DNA of 64,000 bases from Conchocele bisecta (Eukaryota > Mollusca > Bivalvia > Lucinida > Thyasiridae), in the NCBI GenBank assembly GCA_029237695.1, contig CM055265.1:68111903-68175902 (forward strand), given 5' to 3'. Position numbers and translations under genes: made by a program. The notes below the pieces were generated by a model. It ran no database searches, had not been told where the DNA came from, and was given only the letters and a program-made list of their open reading frames with translations. This document shows positions 43,373-58,800 of the stretch, one piece after another. Every line of letters starts with the position of its first letter. Position 1 is the stretch's first letter.

Positions 43373-43515
43373 GAAACATTGCATGATAAACGAGATATGT
43401 TATCAAAATAAAACAGTAGCTGGTCCTTTGCTATGTACATGTATAGACCCCATATGTAGGCGACGAAGTCACGTGATTGTAAGTCAATTCCCGCCATCTT
43501 TTAATAAGATGGTCA

Positions 43516-43783
43516 GGAGTGCTGCACTCCGCGCTGACGTAGGCTGTTTCACGTCGAAATCGGCACCGGATTCCTGACGAATTCCCATCCAGCTACATGC
43601 ACAAGATACTGCATAAACGCATTTTCGTCTAGTAACCGGCGCAAGAAATTTGCGCCGGTTACTAGACGGAAACTGCATTTATACGATATATCTAAGTAGA
43701 GCTGAATGCATCTCGCCAGGCAACGTGTGCATTGTCCGAAGTGAAGCATTTTACGCCGGTACGGGTGTGCAGCAACTGTGACT
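43516..43783. mobile_element. Family Q TIR element, copy 2, immediately upstream of the GT92 start
   Basis: An inverted relative of 7901-8264 sharing CGTCTAGTAACCGGCGCAA, ATTCGTCAGGAATCCGG (as complement) and AAAATGCTTCAC (as complement). Ends 28 bp before the ATG at 43812. Confidence 0.75.
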
Positions 43784-43811
43784 GTGGAGACGTGTACATG
43801 TCTTACAGAAC

Positions 43812-43895
43812 ATGGCGTCCAGTGGTGTAGGGTTCACGGTTGTCATCGGCCTGTTGGTGCCGTTCACCATCTACTGCATATTGTTTTCCTACGAG
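43812..43895 (+). CDS. GT92 gene, exon 1: signal anchor
   Basis: 28 codons from an ATG with strong context (AACATGG). Hydrophobic VGFTVVIGLLVPFTIYCILF forms one membrane segment. Ends in phase 0 before GTAAGC. An earlier non-coding exon cannot be excluded. A family L repeat starts about 33 bp downstream. Confidence 0.72.
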
Positions 43896-46800
43896 GTAAG
43901 CATTATATATGCCACTTATTTTGTCTATGTGGCTATGAATGGAGAAATAGGGCCTATATGTTTTATGACCAGTGCAGCCCTGATCGAATTGCTCACCCAT
44001 GTAGCCCGATAGCGATATGTATTGCTCAGCAGAACCACGACGGGTGTTTCGTTGATGGCATGGGGAACAGTGCAGATCCTGATCAGACTGTGCAGGCTGA
44101 TCGGGATCTACACTGGTCGCAAACCCCAAAAGGCCCAAATTCTCCAGTCACAGCCACAAGTATGTTGCTCACGAATAACAACCACAATTGCATCACAGAC
44201 GTTATACTTGTCGTCATTTGTTGGCATGACAAAGTAACGACTTCAGATCATAATCCATTCACCTGACATTAAGCTGATTGCTCAATAAAAATCCAAAATA
44301 TACAGCGTTTTGAACGACCATCATACCTGTAACTGATTACATCAACAATGCAAGGTATACGTATCTAGCAAAGTATACTTTGAGGCAGCAATCATTTACT
44401 TTTCCCAAAATGCATTATTTCATATAGAACTAACCACTGCATATATTTGATGCTTACACGTATGCAGACTTATTATACTGAATTTATTACATTATCACAG
44501 CCAAAATGGCTGTGATAATGTAATAAATTCAATATAATAAAACTTAATAAATGTGTTATTAAATTGAAATTTGTTCCCTCAAAGTATACTTTGCTAGATA
44601 AGTATACTTTGCAATGTTGGTGAAATAGGCTACAGTTATCGGCTGTCTATAAACAACTACATACTGAAACTCCATACATATAACACATCTGAGACGTCGT
44701 TTGAGACACAGTCCCCTTAAACAATTTGATTGAGTTCATGTCCCAATAACATATACTGTATGAATCCTATAAACATAAATGTGTTCATCGGATGTGCAAA
44801 CATATTGGGCAAATGAATTTCAATACAGCCAAAGGTTGTTGATACATTTGCTAGTTACATGTTAATACATTTATATTTCTGATAGTTACAAGTCAATACA
44901 TTTTCATTTTTGATAGTTACATGACAATACATTTATATTTCTGATAGTTACATATCAATACATTTATATTTCTGATAGCTACAAGTCAATACATTTTTTG
45001 TTTCTGATAGTTACATGACAATACATTTATATTTCTGATAGTTACAAGTCAATACATTTTTTATTTCTGATAGTTACATGACAATATATTTATATTTCTG
45101 ATAATTACATGTCAATACATTTATATTTCTGATAGCTACATGTCAATACATTTATATTTCTGATAGTTACAAGTCAATACAATTTGTTTTGAGAGTTACA
45201 TGTCAATACATTTATATTTCTGATAGCTACATGCCAATACATGTGTATTTCTGATAGTTACATGTCAATACATTTATAGTTCTGATAGTTACATGTCAAT
45301 ACATTTATATTTCTGATAGATATATGTCAATACAATTATACTTCTGACAGTTACACATATGATAGTTATATGTCAATGCAGTTATACTCCTGACAGTTAC
45401 AAGTCTATACATACATGTATATACTGCTGATAGTTACATGTCAATACATTTATACGTCTGATAGAAACACGTCAATACATTTATACCTCTGACATATCTT
45501 CATCGGATGTGCACACAATTTGGGCAAATTAATTTCAAAACAGCAACAGGTTGTGGATATATTTGCTAGTTACATGTTAATACATTTATATTTATTATAT
45601 TTCTGATAGTTACATGTCAATACATTTATATTTCTGATAGCTACATGACAATAAATTTATATTTCTGATAGTTACATGTCAATACATTTATATTTCTGAT
45701 AGTTACAAGCCAATACATTTTTTTATTTCTGATAGTTACATGTCAATACATTTATATTTCTGATAGCTACATGTTAATACATGTGTATTTCTGATAGCTA
45801 CATGTCAATACATTTATATATCTTATAGGTACATGTCAATACATGTATATTTATGATAGTTACTTATCATCAATACATTTATATTTCTGATAGTTATATA
45901 TCAATACAATTATACTTCTGACAGTTATAAGTCAATACATTTATACATATGATAGATATATGTCAATACAGTTATACTCCTGACAGTTACAAGTCAATAC
46001 ATACATGTATATACTTCTGACAGTTACAAGTCAATACATACATGTATATACTCCTGACAGTTACAAGTCAATTCATACATGTATATACTCCTGACAGTTA
46101 CAAGTCAATACATACATGTATATACTGCTGACAGTTACAAGTCAATACAGACATGTATATACTTATACATATGATAGTTATATGTCAATACATTTTCTAT
46201 TTCTGATAGTTACATGTATATACATTTATATTTCTGATAGCTACAAGTCAATACATTTTTATTTCTGATAGCTACATAACAATACATTCATAATTTATAT
46301 TTCTGATAGTTACATGTCAATACATTTATATTTCTGATAGTTACTATAGGAATGAATGGCCTTTTTGTGGAATTTATCGGGGTATAAACTTGGAAAAGTC
46401 GCGGGAATACTGGACGAAGGGCGGAAGGCCTCGTCCAGTATTCCCGCGACTTTTCCAAGTTTATATTCCCGATAAATTCCAAAAAAAGGCCATTCATTCC
46501 TTATAATTCCAGCATTTGAAATCAATTCATCAAGAAAATGTGTTTATTTTCCGTTTTCTTAAGAATTATTTTAACTGCACCTCACAGTTACGGAAAGTTG
46601 TTCGGCGTGGGAGTTTACTGGGATATAAATTTTGGACAGAGACTTGCTACAGGCGAATCAAATGTTAGGGAATTGTGTAAATATGTTTGTGCTGGAATTA
46701 TATGTCCATACATTTATGTTTCTGATTGTTACAAGTCAATACATTTTTTATTTCTGATAGTTACATGTCAATACATTTATATTTCTGAAAATTACATGCC

Positions 46801-49800
46801 AATACATGTGTATTTCTGATAGTTACATGTAAATACATTTATATTTCTGATAGTTATATGTCAATACAATTATACTTCTGACAGCTACAAGTCAATACAT
46901 TTATAAATATGATAGTTATATGTCAATGCAGTTATACTCCTGACAGTTGCAAGTCAATACATACATGTATATACTTCTGATAGTTACATGTTAATACATT
47001 TATACGTCTGATAGAAACACGTCAATATATTTATACCTCTGACAGTTACAAGTCAATACATTTCTGATAGATATAGGTCAACACATGTATATTTCTGATA
47101 GTTACATGTCAATACATTTATACTTTGGTGGTATACGTTAACACAAATTTTTTTCCTGACAGTTTCAGGCCACTACATCGGCGACGTACAGAATCGGAAG
47201 GGATCATGACATCGATAGGTAACTGATAAATGCTCTGTCTGTATTTGCGTCACAAATGATTCAGAACTACGTTTCATTGGTCGAACGATGTCACATGACA
47301 TTACCGAATCGCGTCAATGTAATGACGCAACGCAAACGAGTTGGCGTTCTTTTCAACAAAAAACAACATATTGTTTGCTCATTCTGTCGCATAAAACGTT
47401 ACCTGATAAACAGAATACCAGGTTAATGTCTTTTGATATCAAATTTATCAGGCTCAGAAACGGTAGGAATTCGTCGGCGAACCTCGGAATTCCTACGCAT
47501 TTCATAGCCTTGCCAGATAAGTTGGATATCACAAAGACAAATGTCTGGTACGTAGTGTCTTCTAGTCATGTGTATCAGGTTCGGCTCCTTTACGATAGGA
47601 ATTCCTACGTTTCCTCACCTTGACTGATTTTACTCCGATATTATATATCTACAAGGTAATACATTTGTCATATTTTCAACCAACGGAAGATGTAATATTG
47701 TACTTAGTGCTCGGCTCTCTAATTCAGTAATTATAGCGTGCACGAATGCCGGTAAATTATTCACTTCAGTTGGTTAAAAAGATGATTTCAATGATTTCAG
47801 AACTTGCGCTCCAGACCCGCCACAGGAGTTGCCACAGGATTTTCAGTTCGCCGGGCAACGTGGTCGCGATTTTGCCATACTGCACAACAATATGATCTTC
47901 CTGTATGGCGCCGCGTTTCCCGTCCTCCATCACACCGCCCTGCCGACGGAAGTTATCGTATATGGAATGTTTTACCGACAGCTTGATCAGGCTCGTTTTA
48001 AATGCTGTTTACTGTACGTGGAGAATAGCCGGCTCGTAGTTAAGGACGCCCAAATTCTAAGACAGACCCATATCTGTAAGGGAATTCAGCTCCTGCCCAG
48101 AAGCTTCGTTTGCAAAGTTTACACGGGAAGTCCCGCCGGTGTATCAATCGCATTAGAGAACAGTACATGCAGTCACGAGCCGTCACGCTATGTTAAACCG
48201 TACCAACCTCGGAAACAGAAACGACACTCGCTGGTGGTGAACATAAAGTTGGTGTACGGGTTGGTGAGTAGCGAGGCGATTATCGAGTGGATGGAGACGT
48301 ATCGTGCCCTGGGCGTAGATAAGATTATCAGCTACGCCGATGAAGGTCTAAATCCGGCCGCCCGCCGCGTGTTGGAGTATTACTCGACTACTGGATATTT
48401 GGACATGTACCACTACAAAATGGCCGATCCAGGTGATATTTGTAGCGACCTTGCACTGAAAACAACAGAGGGCCTGAATGGCTATCTGTTGTTTCTAGTG
48501 CCAGATCACTGCATTTTTTATCGAAAGAACACCAATCTGGAGGATTTTTCTTACCTGATTCTGTGCACCCCATCCAAAGTGCTCTCCAATAGCCGATTTC
48601 ACCAAAATTGCTAAGCAAACTTATCTAGCTAAGTATAATTTGAGGGAGTACTCATTTATTTTTCCCGAAATGTATTATTTCATATAGAACTAACAACTGC
48701 ATAATTATATTTGATGATTAAAAGTATGCAGCATTATTATACTGAATGTCAAAATGGCTGTGATAATGTAATAACTTCAGTATAATACAAAATAATAAAT
48801 GTATCCTTCAATTGAAAATTTCTCCCTGACAGTGTACTTAGCAAGATAAGTATACTTTGCAATGTTGGTGAAATCGGCAACAGGTGTGTAGACGTCCTAT
48901 ACCCAACGTGTGCATAGTTTGTATACGACCGTTTTTAAAAAACAACGTATTATGTTTTACCGCGGGCGGGCGGGCGGCGGACAGACAAAGTACCTAGTTT
49001 GTGTACACAACTCCTCTGAAACCGTTCAGTCGATCGATCTGAAACTATACACACGTCTTCTACACCTATTGAAGATGTGCACCTTGATGTTTTTATGTCG
49101 AAAACATATTTTTTAACAAAGATATCACCTTTTTAACTTAGCATTTCTTTCTACATTTTTGTATACAATTCTATATAGAGTACAGTGTTTGTGTACACAA
49201 CTCCTCTGAAACTGTTCCATCATTCGATCTGAAACTATACACACGTCTTCTACACATATTGTAAATGTGCACCTTGGTGTTTTTATGCCGAAATTTATTT
49301 CTTTAACAAAAATATCACCTTTATAACTCAGCCATATTTTCTAAATTGTTCTATCCAATTCTATATAAGTTCTACTATACACATTTCTACCTAAATTAGT
49401 ATACCTGTTTATCACAAGAAGAAGAAGAAATAATGCTATAGATTGTCAAATTCTCATAAATGTTTCTTGCCTTGGTGACACATTTCTGCATCTTCGCTGT
49501 CTGGCCCATCTTCGACGGGCGTATTTTGTGACTTGCGGCACTCTTGTTTTAAAATCAATTACATGCAGGCGCGCATGCTTTCTTATGATTCAGATATTGT
49601 GATGTGATCCTTAAAGGTACATGCCCACTCAGTAAGCACAAACTGTTCTGTATAGGAATTAAATAAGTGTATAATTGTGTCACTATTCCACCAGTTATAA
49701 AAATTACAAGTGCCCGGAAAACAGATATAATCATTTAGTAATATTTATTTTACTGATAGTGACGCGCGTTGGTATCAGACTATTTTCATATGCAAATGAG

Positions 49801-52800
49801 GCATGATATTTTTTACTTATTTATACTAATGAAATGCGTCACCTGAAAAAATAATATTTTCGACAGATTATAAAGTATGATCATTGCACATCAAAAAATA
49901 AATACAGAGAATAAATAGTAATGTCCGTTAACATTTTAAGGAAACACGGTTATCGCCCCTGATATCAGTGTGAAAGTTTTTGTCAAAAATAAAATGTATA
50001 ATAATGCCAATCAATACGTGGGGTAATGGTGAATGAATGTTTATTTTGCCAGAAAATGTCATACGTACAGAATATACAAAATGTTCTGTATCACTATATT
50101 ATAACCTACTGCGTGGGCATGTACCTTTAATGTGAGAAGTATGTCGTGTACATGTGTATGTTTTTTTTATGTAATAACCGAGTCTATAATTGCACGCTCG
50201 CCTTCTTGTAATCGTTGTAAACAACCCTATAGTTGTCTATAATTACAACCCACAGGAAAAGTTCACCGTGAATGGAGAATAGAGAGAAAGCAGATGTTCT
50301 GTGACGTCAACCTCATTATGTTGGACGCCGTCTTGAAATATGCGGGATACGAATATTACAGCATGATCGACATCGACGAAATCGTGCTGCCATCGCGCAA
50401 TAGGTCGCTCAAAGAATTGATAGTGAGTATATATAAATATATATATATATATATAGTCAAATATATATATATAGTCAAGACTGTTTTACTCAAAGTCCAG
50501 AGGGCAGAGGTAAATACTTTTGAGTTAACGAAAAATTAGTCAACGAGAGTTATTATTATAATACATGTAGATGAAAGAATTTGAATGTTATTGCGAAATA
50601 AATCGCCCAGCTGAAATCACAAATAGGCAGTAGTTACTGCCATCACTTCGGACCAGACGTGTTTCGCACCGGTGATTTTTGCCAGTCGTTGACTGACAAC
50701 CAAACCAGCTGATAGAATAATGATTTATTAACGCAGTGTGCGGTATATACCAGTATCGTTACGCGTCAAGAAAATTGGAATTGGGAGAAATAAAAATGCT
50801 TGCGTATTCTGTACACAACGAACAAAAGTATTTGTTTGAAATGAGTGAAATACACAGATGTTTTCCCATGTGCTAAGCGACCAGTCCTGTTGTTCCCATG
50901 TACTAAACAACGATGACTTAATTCCCTTTAAATTAGTAATCACTAAGGAAACGAGCGAATCAGAACGAGGTTTCAGGTCAATAATCATAAACAATGCACC
51001 ATTCACACTTTGACACTGACAGGCGATTTGTTTTCTTTGTTTGTCACACGCATGAGGCTAATTTCACCTGGAGAAAGTGACATCCTGTCAATGAATTGTC
51101 GTTAGTACAAACGACCATTCCTTTTGGTTACAAAATACATGTATATATGAGCTCAGAGTCGTACATTTGTTGAGGAAAAAAACAATAACACAAAATACAT
51201 GTATATATTAGCTCAGAGTCGTACATTTGTTGAGGAAGAACACAATAACACAAAATACATGTATATATGAGCTCAGAGTCGTACATTTGTTGAGGAAGAA
51301 AACAATAACAGGAACGAATGTTCGTGTTATTGTTTTCTTCCTAAGAAAATATACGACTCTGAGCTCATTATATACATGTATTTTGTAACAATTCCTCATT
51401 CGTTCGTGTTATGACAAAATGCTCTCTATATAATGGCATTAGAACTGACTTATTCCACATGAACACACACATGATAGACATGAACGATGAAGAACGCTTT
51501 CAACACATAATGCGCTCTATACCGAGAAAAGCGGCTAAATATATTGTTATGGCCTTCATGAGACGAAGAAATGTTATCTATAGGACATAATCCGCAAGAC
51601 ATATAATGTATGGAACCGCAATCACCATGATCGAAAACTAACGCAGCGGGCGCCCCGCGGGGCTCACATTGTGCTCAGTGTTGGAACCACCATATCCCGC
51701 TATAGCAAATACGCGGTGTCATTCATGCATGTGTCGATGCGTATTATGTCACGACAAGCAGGGCCTAACCGAGATGCTGAGTCCTGCTGCTCCAGTAGCC
51801 TATTTCACCAACATTGCAAAGTATACTTATCTAGCAAAGTATACTTTGAGGGAGTAATCATTGATTTAATGAATTATTTCATACAGAACTAATGATTGCA
51901 TATATTTGATGATTACAACTATGCTGAATTATTATACTGAATTTATTACATTATCACAGCCAAAATGGCTGTGATAATGTAATAAATTCAGTATAATAAT
52001 AAAAAATAAATTGATCCTAAAATTGGAAATTTCTCCCTCAAAGTATACTTTGCTAGGAAAGTATACTTTGCAATGTTGATGAAATCGGCTCCAGATCGAC
52101 TTGGACACGTTCAATAATGCCATCACAGCATCATGAACGCATCCCTCTGGTATAGTGAACACTGTTGATCCTGATCCGAAATCAGACTGTGGTGTGCTTT
52201 CTGATCTGGGGCTACACTGTTTAGACGTTCGTTTAATCTCTTCTTTTCGTGGCGAGACAACGTTATGTACAAACAACATTCCACCTACAAGCTAGTAATC
52301 CCGTGCAATTTCCATACATTAACTGTGCCTGATTGTTTATACTGTGTCGCATTTCCTCTCACAATCTAAATTGTTGGTTATTAGCCCAATGATACCAGAC
52401 CAAGATGTGAACCGGGTTGGTCCTGATCAGAATGCACAGATGTACAGTTTGATCTGGGCCTACACTGTTCACAGCGTTGCTCCTGATCAGATTGCGCGAG
52501 TGCACTTACCGACCTGGAGCTTCACTGGTCTTACGCGCAGACATTCGCGTTTATCTGGTGAGTCATATATTAAGTAATCTGGTAAATATATAGTCCGTCA
52601 TTGTCAATACTATACATCGATAATAACCTACCTCAGGCAATTGTATCTGTGCAATCCGTTACTCACAGGTCACAATCACGATACTACATTGTCAATAGTA
52701 TATTGTACATATTTTCCTTTCGTTTAACACATGTCACTATAATAAACAAAATACTTACTTACTTACTATACATGTATTTTGTAACAAAAATCGAATGGTC

Positions 52801-55800
52801 GTTTGTACTAAACGACAATTAATTGACAGGATGTCACTTTCTCCAGGTGAAATTAGCCTCATGCGTGTGAGAAACAAAGAAAACAAATCCCCTGTCACGG
52901 TCAAAGTGTGAATGGTGCATTGTTTTTGATTATTGACCTGAATCCTCGTTCTCGTTCGAATTTAAAATCAGTTTAAAGTCTTGGAGATGTAAGTAAGTTG
53001 TAAGGAATAAACTACATTTTGTTCGAAAATTTATTTGGGATACATTTTACATTTTTTCGGGACATAAACTTTTAAAAGTCCATCTGTGCTAGATGAAGAC
53101 CGGAAGGACTTCGGCCAACATAGCTGGACATTTGAAAGTTTGTATACATCCTTAAATAAATATTTCCTTTAAACCTTATAATTCCAACCCAACTATATTT
53201 CTTAGTGATTAAAATGATTTACAATCTAATTTATCTTTGTCTGTTTTCCAGATACCATGAAAAGTTTACGTCAAGTGTATTCTTTTTTATAACGTTTTGC
53301 GTCAATATCAGTGAACACAATGTGCAGGAAACTAAAAATCGCCGAGGAAAAATGGTAATTGTAACGATATTCTTTCCAACTCCAATCCGGCTGACTGTGT
53401 AAGAATGGTAATATGAAAAGTCGACACTGGTTCTCAATAACAAACTAAATGCATTTAATTAAGTATTCATGTCATAATTACATGTACATGTATAACCAGT
53501 GGCGGATCCAGGATTTTGCCGAAGGGGGGGGGGGGGCGGGGGCAGTCGAAATTCGAACGACTTATTTTCAGTACATAATGCTCATGTGATAAGGTACATT
53601 GTGAATGGGCTAAGAGTTACCGTTCGCAACAAGACCTTGTGTCACGACTATGTGTGGTAGCGCGGTAGTAGCGATGAATCAGTGACAGGTTAAAAATAAA
53701 GGAATCAATCAGAAATGGGCTAAAATTAGTAAAACAGTTACATTTCTACAATTTATTACGTGAATGAAGGAATTAATGACTAAAATATGCTAGTTCCTTG
53801 TACAAATAATAATAACTACTTTTAGTGGGATGAAACCTAAAACAATGGTGTATCAATACCTTCGAATTTCTTATTACCGAAATGATCATGGTAAAAAGCT
53901 AAAATTTCTATGCCAGAGTCTAAATGATAATACGAGGGTTCCCAATTAATTTCAAAGTCTATTCTGCCGTAGTTCATTCACGTGCTTTCTTTTATACCCC
54001 GTATTCTGCCGGGCAGAAGCTGACGGAATACGGGATAAAACTGCAGAAAACGGCAGAATTCGGATTTCCATTGCGGGAATCCGAAACGGGATTCTGCAGA
54101 ATTCTGCTAAATCTGGCGTAAAAATTACTAAATTCAATGACTCTAGTTCTGTTTTCATATGAATTATGTAGAAAAGACATTAATGAAGGAAATTACTCTT
54201 GGCGAAACATATCTGAGCACAGAAAATGTAATTATAAGCTTTTGTTCAAGTCGAGTGACAGCTGTCAAAATTAATAGCGTTAATTAGTTCATTATAGGAA
54301 TGAACGGCCTTTTTGTGTAATTTATCGGGGTATAAACTTGGAAAAGTCGCGGGAATACTGGACGAAGGCTGGAAGGACTTTTCCAAGTTTATATCCCCGA
54401 TAAATTACACAAAAAGGCCAATGGCATTCATTCCTTATAATTCCAGTATTTGAAATAAATTCATCAAGAAAATGTGTTTATTTTCCGTTTTCTTAAGAAT
54501 TATTTTAACTGCGCCTCACGGTTACGGAATGTAGTTCGGCGTGGGAGTTTACTGTGATATAAATTTTGGACAGAGACTTGCTACGGGCCAATCAAATGTT
54601 AGGGAATTGTGTAAATATTTTTGTGCTGGAATTATTCACATTTTGATGAATGTAGTACGAGTTACACAAAATTCAACTTGACCAATTTTAAGTCTGAATC
54701 ATTTTATTCCCACTTTAAAGCCAGCATGAGAAGTTAGCGCGTTGATATATTAAATTTGATAAACACCAACATTGACGCAGGAGTTACGGCCCTTGTCAAC
54801 ATCTATCATTACGCAGCTGACTGTATGAGATCGCGTAGTATATTTACTCGTAATGAAAATTCCACACAGAATGCAGTATGGTAGGACGAAGAGTGTAACT
54901 CGATGAAATCTCATAAATTAATCGTAATGAAAAGTCCACACAGCATGCAGTATGGTGGGACGCAGAGTGTAACTCGATGAAATCTCATAAATTAATCGTA
55001 ATGAAAAGTCCACACAGCATGCAGTATGGTGGGACGCAGAGTGTAACTCGATGAAATCTAATAAATATTCATTACTTAGAAAATTCCGCAATTCTAATGA
55101 ACGTACGGATCTCACTGCTACATTAATTACCGAAACATGTTTAAACATCTTTGTAAAACTAAACGATTAGCGTACGAGTCGAATCAACGCCGTAAACTCG
55201 TACATTCTCGAAATAATCCAACAGAGTTTTGGAAAACCATTAAATATCACGTTGTCGAAATCAGCCAGTAGACACAAAAATAACACATGAATGGTTTGAA
55301 TATTTTAGAAATTTATTCTCGCTAATAGAAGATGTGGAAACGGTAACACGGGACGCAATAGCATCTCCTAACGCACAAACGCTTAATGTTCCATTTACAG
55401 ATCAAGAGGTAATTGCTTCTATATCTAAACTAAAATCTAAGAAATCTGGAGGTCCTGATGGACTAGGAATTGCATTCTTCAAATATACATCAAATATTGT
55501 AGCACCTTTCTTGACACACATTTTAATTCAATCTTTGATTCGGGAATATTTCCGAAATGTTGGGGGTCAATCGATTATATGTCCGATACATAAACAAGAA
55601 TCTTATGATAATCCTAGTAATTACCGCGGCATATCTCTTATAAATGCAATGAGTCAAATATTTGCTTCTACGTTGAACTTCCGACTAACACAATGGACAA
55701 TCGATAACGATTTAATTGATGAATCACAAGCTGGATTTCGAGCCAGATATTCCACGATAGATAACATGTTTACATTACAGTCAATGGCACAGAAATATTT

Positions 55801-58800
55801 ATCGAAACAGGGAGGGAGGTTTTATTGCTTATTTGTAGATTTTTCGAAAGCATTTGATAGGATAAGGCACGACACATTATGGGAAAGTCTAATATTAAAG
55901 TGAATAGGAGGGAAATATCTACGGACTTTACAATCAATGTATAGTAGTTTATCAGCATGCGTTAAGACAACCTGTGGTTTAACAGATTATTTTTCTTGTC
56001 AGATTGGCACGAGACGAGGGTGTGTCAGCAGCCCTCTACATTTTTCACTATTTATTAACGATCTTTCGACACATTTACGAGAACGCTGCGGCTCCGGCAT
56101 ATTCGTGAATAATGACATACCTGATATTCTTTGCTTAATGTTCGCTGACGACATAGTAAAATTGCAACAACACATTAACGTAATCGAGTTATTTTGCCAA
56201 CAAACTGGAATGCAAGTCAATACGGACAAAACAAAGGTAATTGTTTTTCGAAATGGTGGTATACTACGGTCATATGAGAACTGGACTTACCAATCGCGAC
56301 AATTGGAAACTGTCTCCTCCTATAAATATGTGGGACTTCTATTTACACCAACATTGATATGGACACGCGCGAAAGATACATTAGCAGCACAAGCAAAGAA
56401 GTCGACCATGGCAATATACGGATATCAACGAAATTTCGGGTACTTTGACTATCAGGATATTTTTAAATTGTTTGATACCATGGTTACAACCGTCCTTTGT
56501 TATGGAGCTGAAATATGGGGTTATAAGCTCGCAGAACAAATAGAATCAGTACAGACTAGCTTTTGTAAAACATTTCTGGGAGTATTTCGGACTGTAAACG
56601 ATTCAATGGCGCTTGGAGATTGCGGTACATATCCGCTCTGTACCACTTAATTTTCTAAATGTATAGCATACTGGTGTCGTCTCATCAAAATGCCAAGTCA
56701 TGGGTACCATAAAAACTGTTAGTTGATGCTAAAAGCACATGATGATATGGGACGAGTAAATTGGGCCAGTCACATCAGAAATCTTTTATATAAATATGGT
56801 TTTGGATTTGTTTGGCTTTCTCAGGATGTAGGGGACATAAATATGTTTGTATACGAATTTAAACAGCGTGTTATTGATTGTTGTAAACAAACTTGGCACA
56901 GTGATATTGATACCTCTTGCTAAATGTATTCACTATAAACATTTTAAAACTATGTTAAAGGTAGAAAGGTATATTACATATTCTCTACCATTTCATTTAA
57001 GAAAAGCGGTGGCAAAATTTAGGTGCTCCAACCACAAATTGAACATTGAAGTTGGAAGACATGCTGGAACACAGAGAGAACTTCGGATTTGCCAGTATTG
57101 TCTAATGCAGTCAAATCTACAAGTTCTGGAAGATGAATATCATGCGTTTTTCCACTGTAATTTATACGACGACATCAGATTGATACACCCACCAGCTCAT
57201 CTGTGTTCCAGCAAGTCTTTGGATGACTGTTATAAAATTTTGGGTTCAAATAATCATGAAACGATCTACACAATTTCCGTATATGCTTACCATTTGTTAA
57301 ACAAGCGCAACACATTATAATTCCATTATATATTCATTGATTTTTGTTCAAATGTACATGTTATGGGCCAGAGGCCTACATAATCCAAATAAACTAATGT
57401 AATACAATGTAATGTATGGATAACATAAGGTGAGGTGACAGTTCATGAATTGCTGATAAACTCTGTAATTACACTAACTTCGTACAAGCACCCCACCCAC
57501 TATGATAACTGTAAAGGGCTGAAGAAAGCATTTTATACCTCAATCACTGGGGTCTAACACTTGATCTGATAATATCACCTTTATTTGACAGTGCTTGTTA
57601 TTTTGTTTACAGATTGTAAAAATCTGAATTGCAAAAAAAAATCTGGAATCCTGAAAGGGATGGGGCAGCCCCCCTGGGCCACCCCCTGAATTCGCCACTG
57701 ATAACGTTCTACTAACTAACTAGCTTTTAGTACTTCTAGTACTTCGCGTTGTACGCTGCTGTCCAGTAGCCGATTTCATCAAACTTGCAAAGTATACTTT
57801 TCTAGCAAAGTATGCTTTGAGGGAGTAATCATTTATTTTCCCCAAAATGCCTTATTTCATATAGAACTAATCACGGCATATATTTGATGATTAAAAGTAT
57901 GCATACTTATTATACTGAATTTATTACATTATCACATAAAAATGGCTGTGATAATGTAATAAATTCAGTATAATAAAACATTAATACATTTATCCTTAAA
58001 TTGAAAATTTCTCCCTCAAAGTATAATTTGCTAGAAAAGTATACTTTGCAATGTTGGTGAAATAGGCTACTGATAAACCGGCATTATTAAGTTCTTGGTC
58101 AAGCTCCTCCTACTGTTGATTATCGCCGTCCGAATACGTCATCAGCAACCAATAGTGTATAAGGGAGTAGGGAGTATCAAGAATAGCATCCAATGGGACT
58201 GAAGTAGAATGATGCAATCCTTGAAATTTGGTAATGACATGTCCAAGGTGCATGATTACGTGGTTACAACAACAACAACGTCGCCCACTCCAAAGTAAGT
58301 ATTATTTGATATTTTCCTTAATATACAACGGATTTTGATGAAATATGGCGCAGCAAACGCGTCTTCATGAGAGCTGCATGTCGTGGTCTAGGGAGTTTGG
58401 CAAAAACGACAGAAGTTTGGGCGAAAAGACAGAGACCACCAAATGCATAGTGGATCAAATGATTCTCATTGGCCGTTATTTATATGGCTTATGTTACATG
58501 TTCAGTTCACCTATCAGATGTTAAAGGTTCATGCCCACTCAGTAGGCACAAACTGTGCCCATTTTACAGATATAATAATTTAATGATATTTATTTTACTG
58601 ATGGTGACTCGTGGTGGTATCAGGCTATTTTCATATGCAAATGAGGCATGGATATTTTTTTTATTATTTATATTAATTAAATGCGTCACATGAAAAAAAT
58701 AATATTTTCGACAGATCATAAAGTATGATCATTGCACATCAAACAATAAATACAGAGAATAAATAGTAATGTCCGTTAACATTTTAAGGAAATTTACGTC

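Larger units (their letters stand above)
50955..52962. mobile_element. 2-kb TIR element with arms of about 195 bp (GT92 intron 4)
   Basis: The left arm (about 50955-51147; CATTCACACTTTGAC, GGCTAATTTCACCTGGAGAA) is repeated inverted at about 52766-52962. Inside are three 60-bp tandem units and one inverted unit (51127-51418; GAGCTCAGAGTCGTACATTT), a family A copy, family L pieces and a LINE-like 3' tail. Exact ends are uncertain. Confidence 0.65.

Noticed and set aside
43929..44012. Continuation of the GT92 membrane-anchor frame past 43895
   Set aside because: A GTAAGC donor follows codon 28, and the downstream sequence is a dispersed family L repeat.
48433..48614. Continuation of GT92 exon 3 in its open frame
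   Set aside because: The translation loses GT92 similarity at the donor GTGATA, enters family A sequence, and the exon 4 phase fits only if splicing occurs at 48432.
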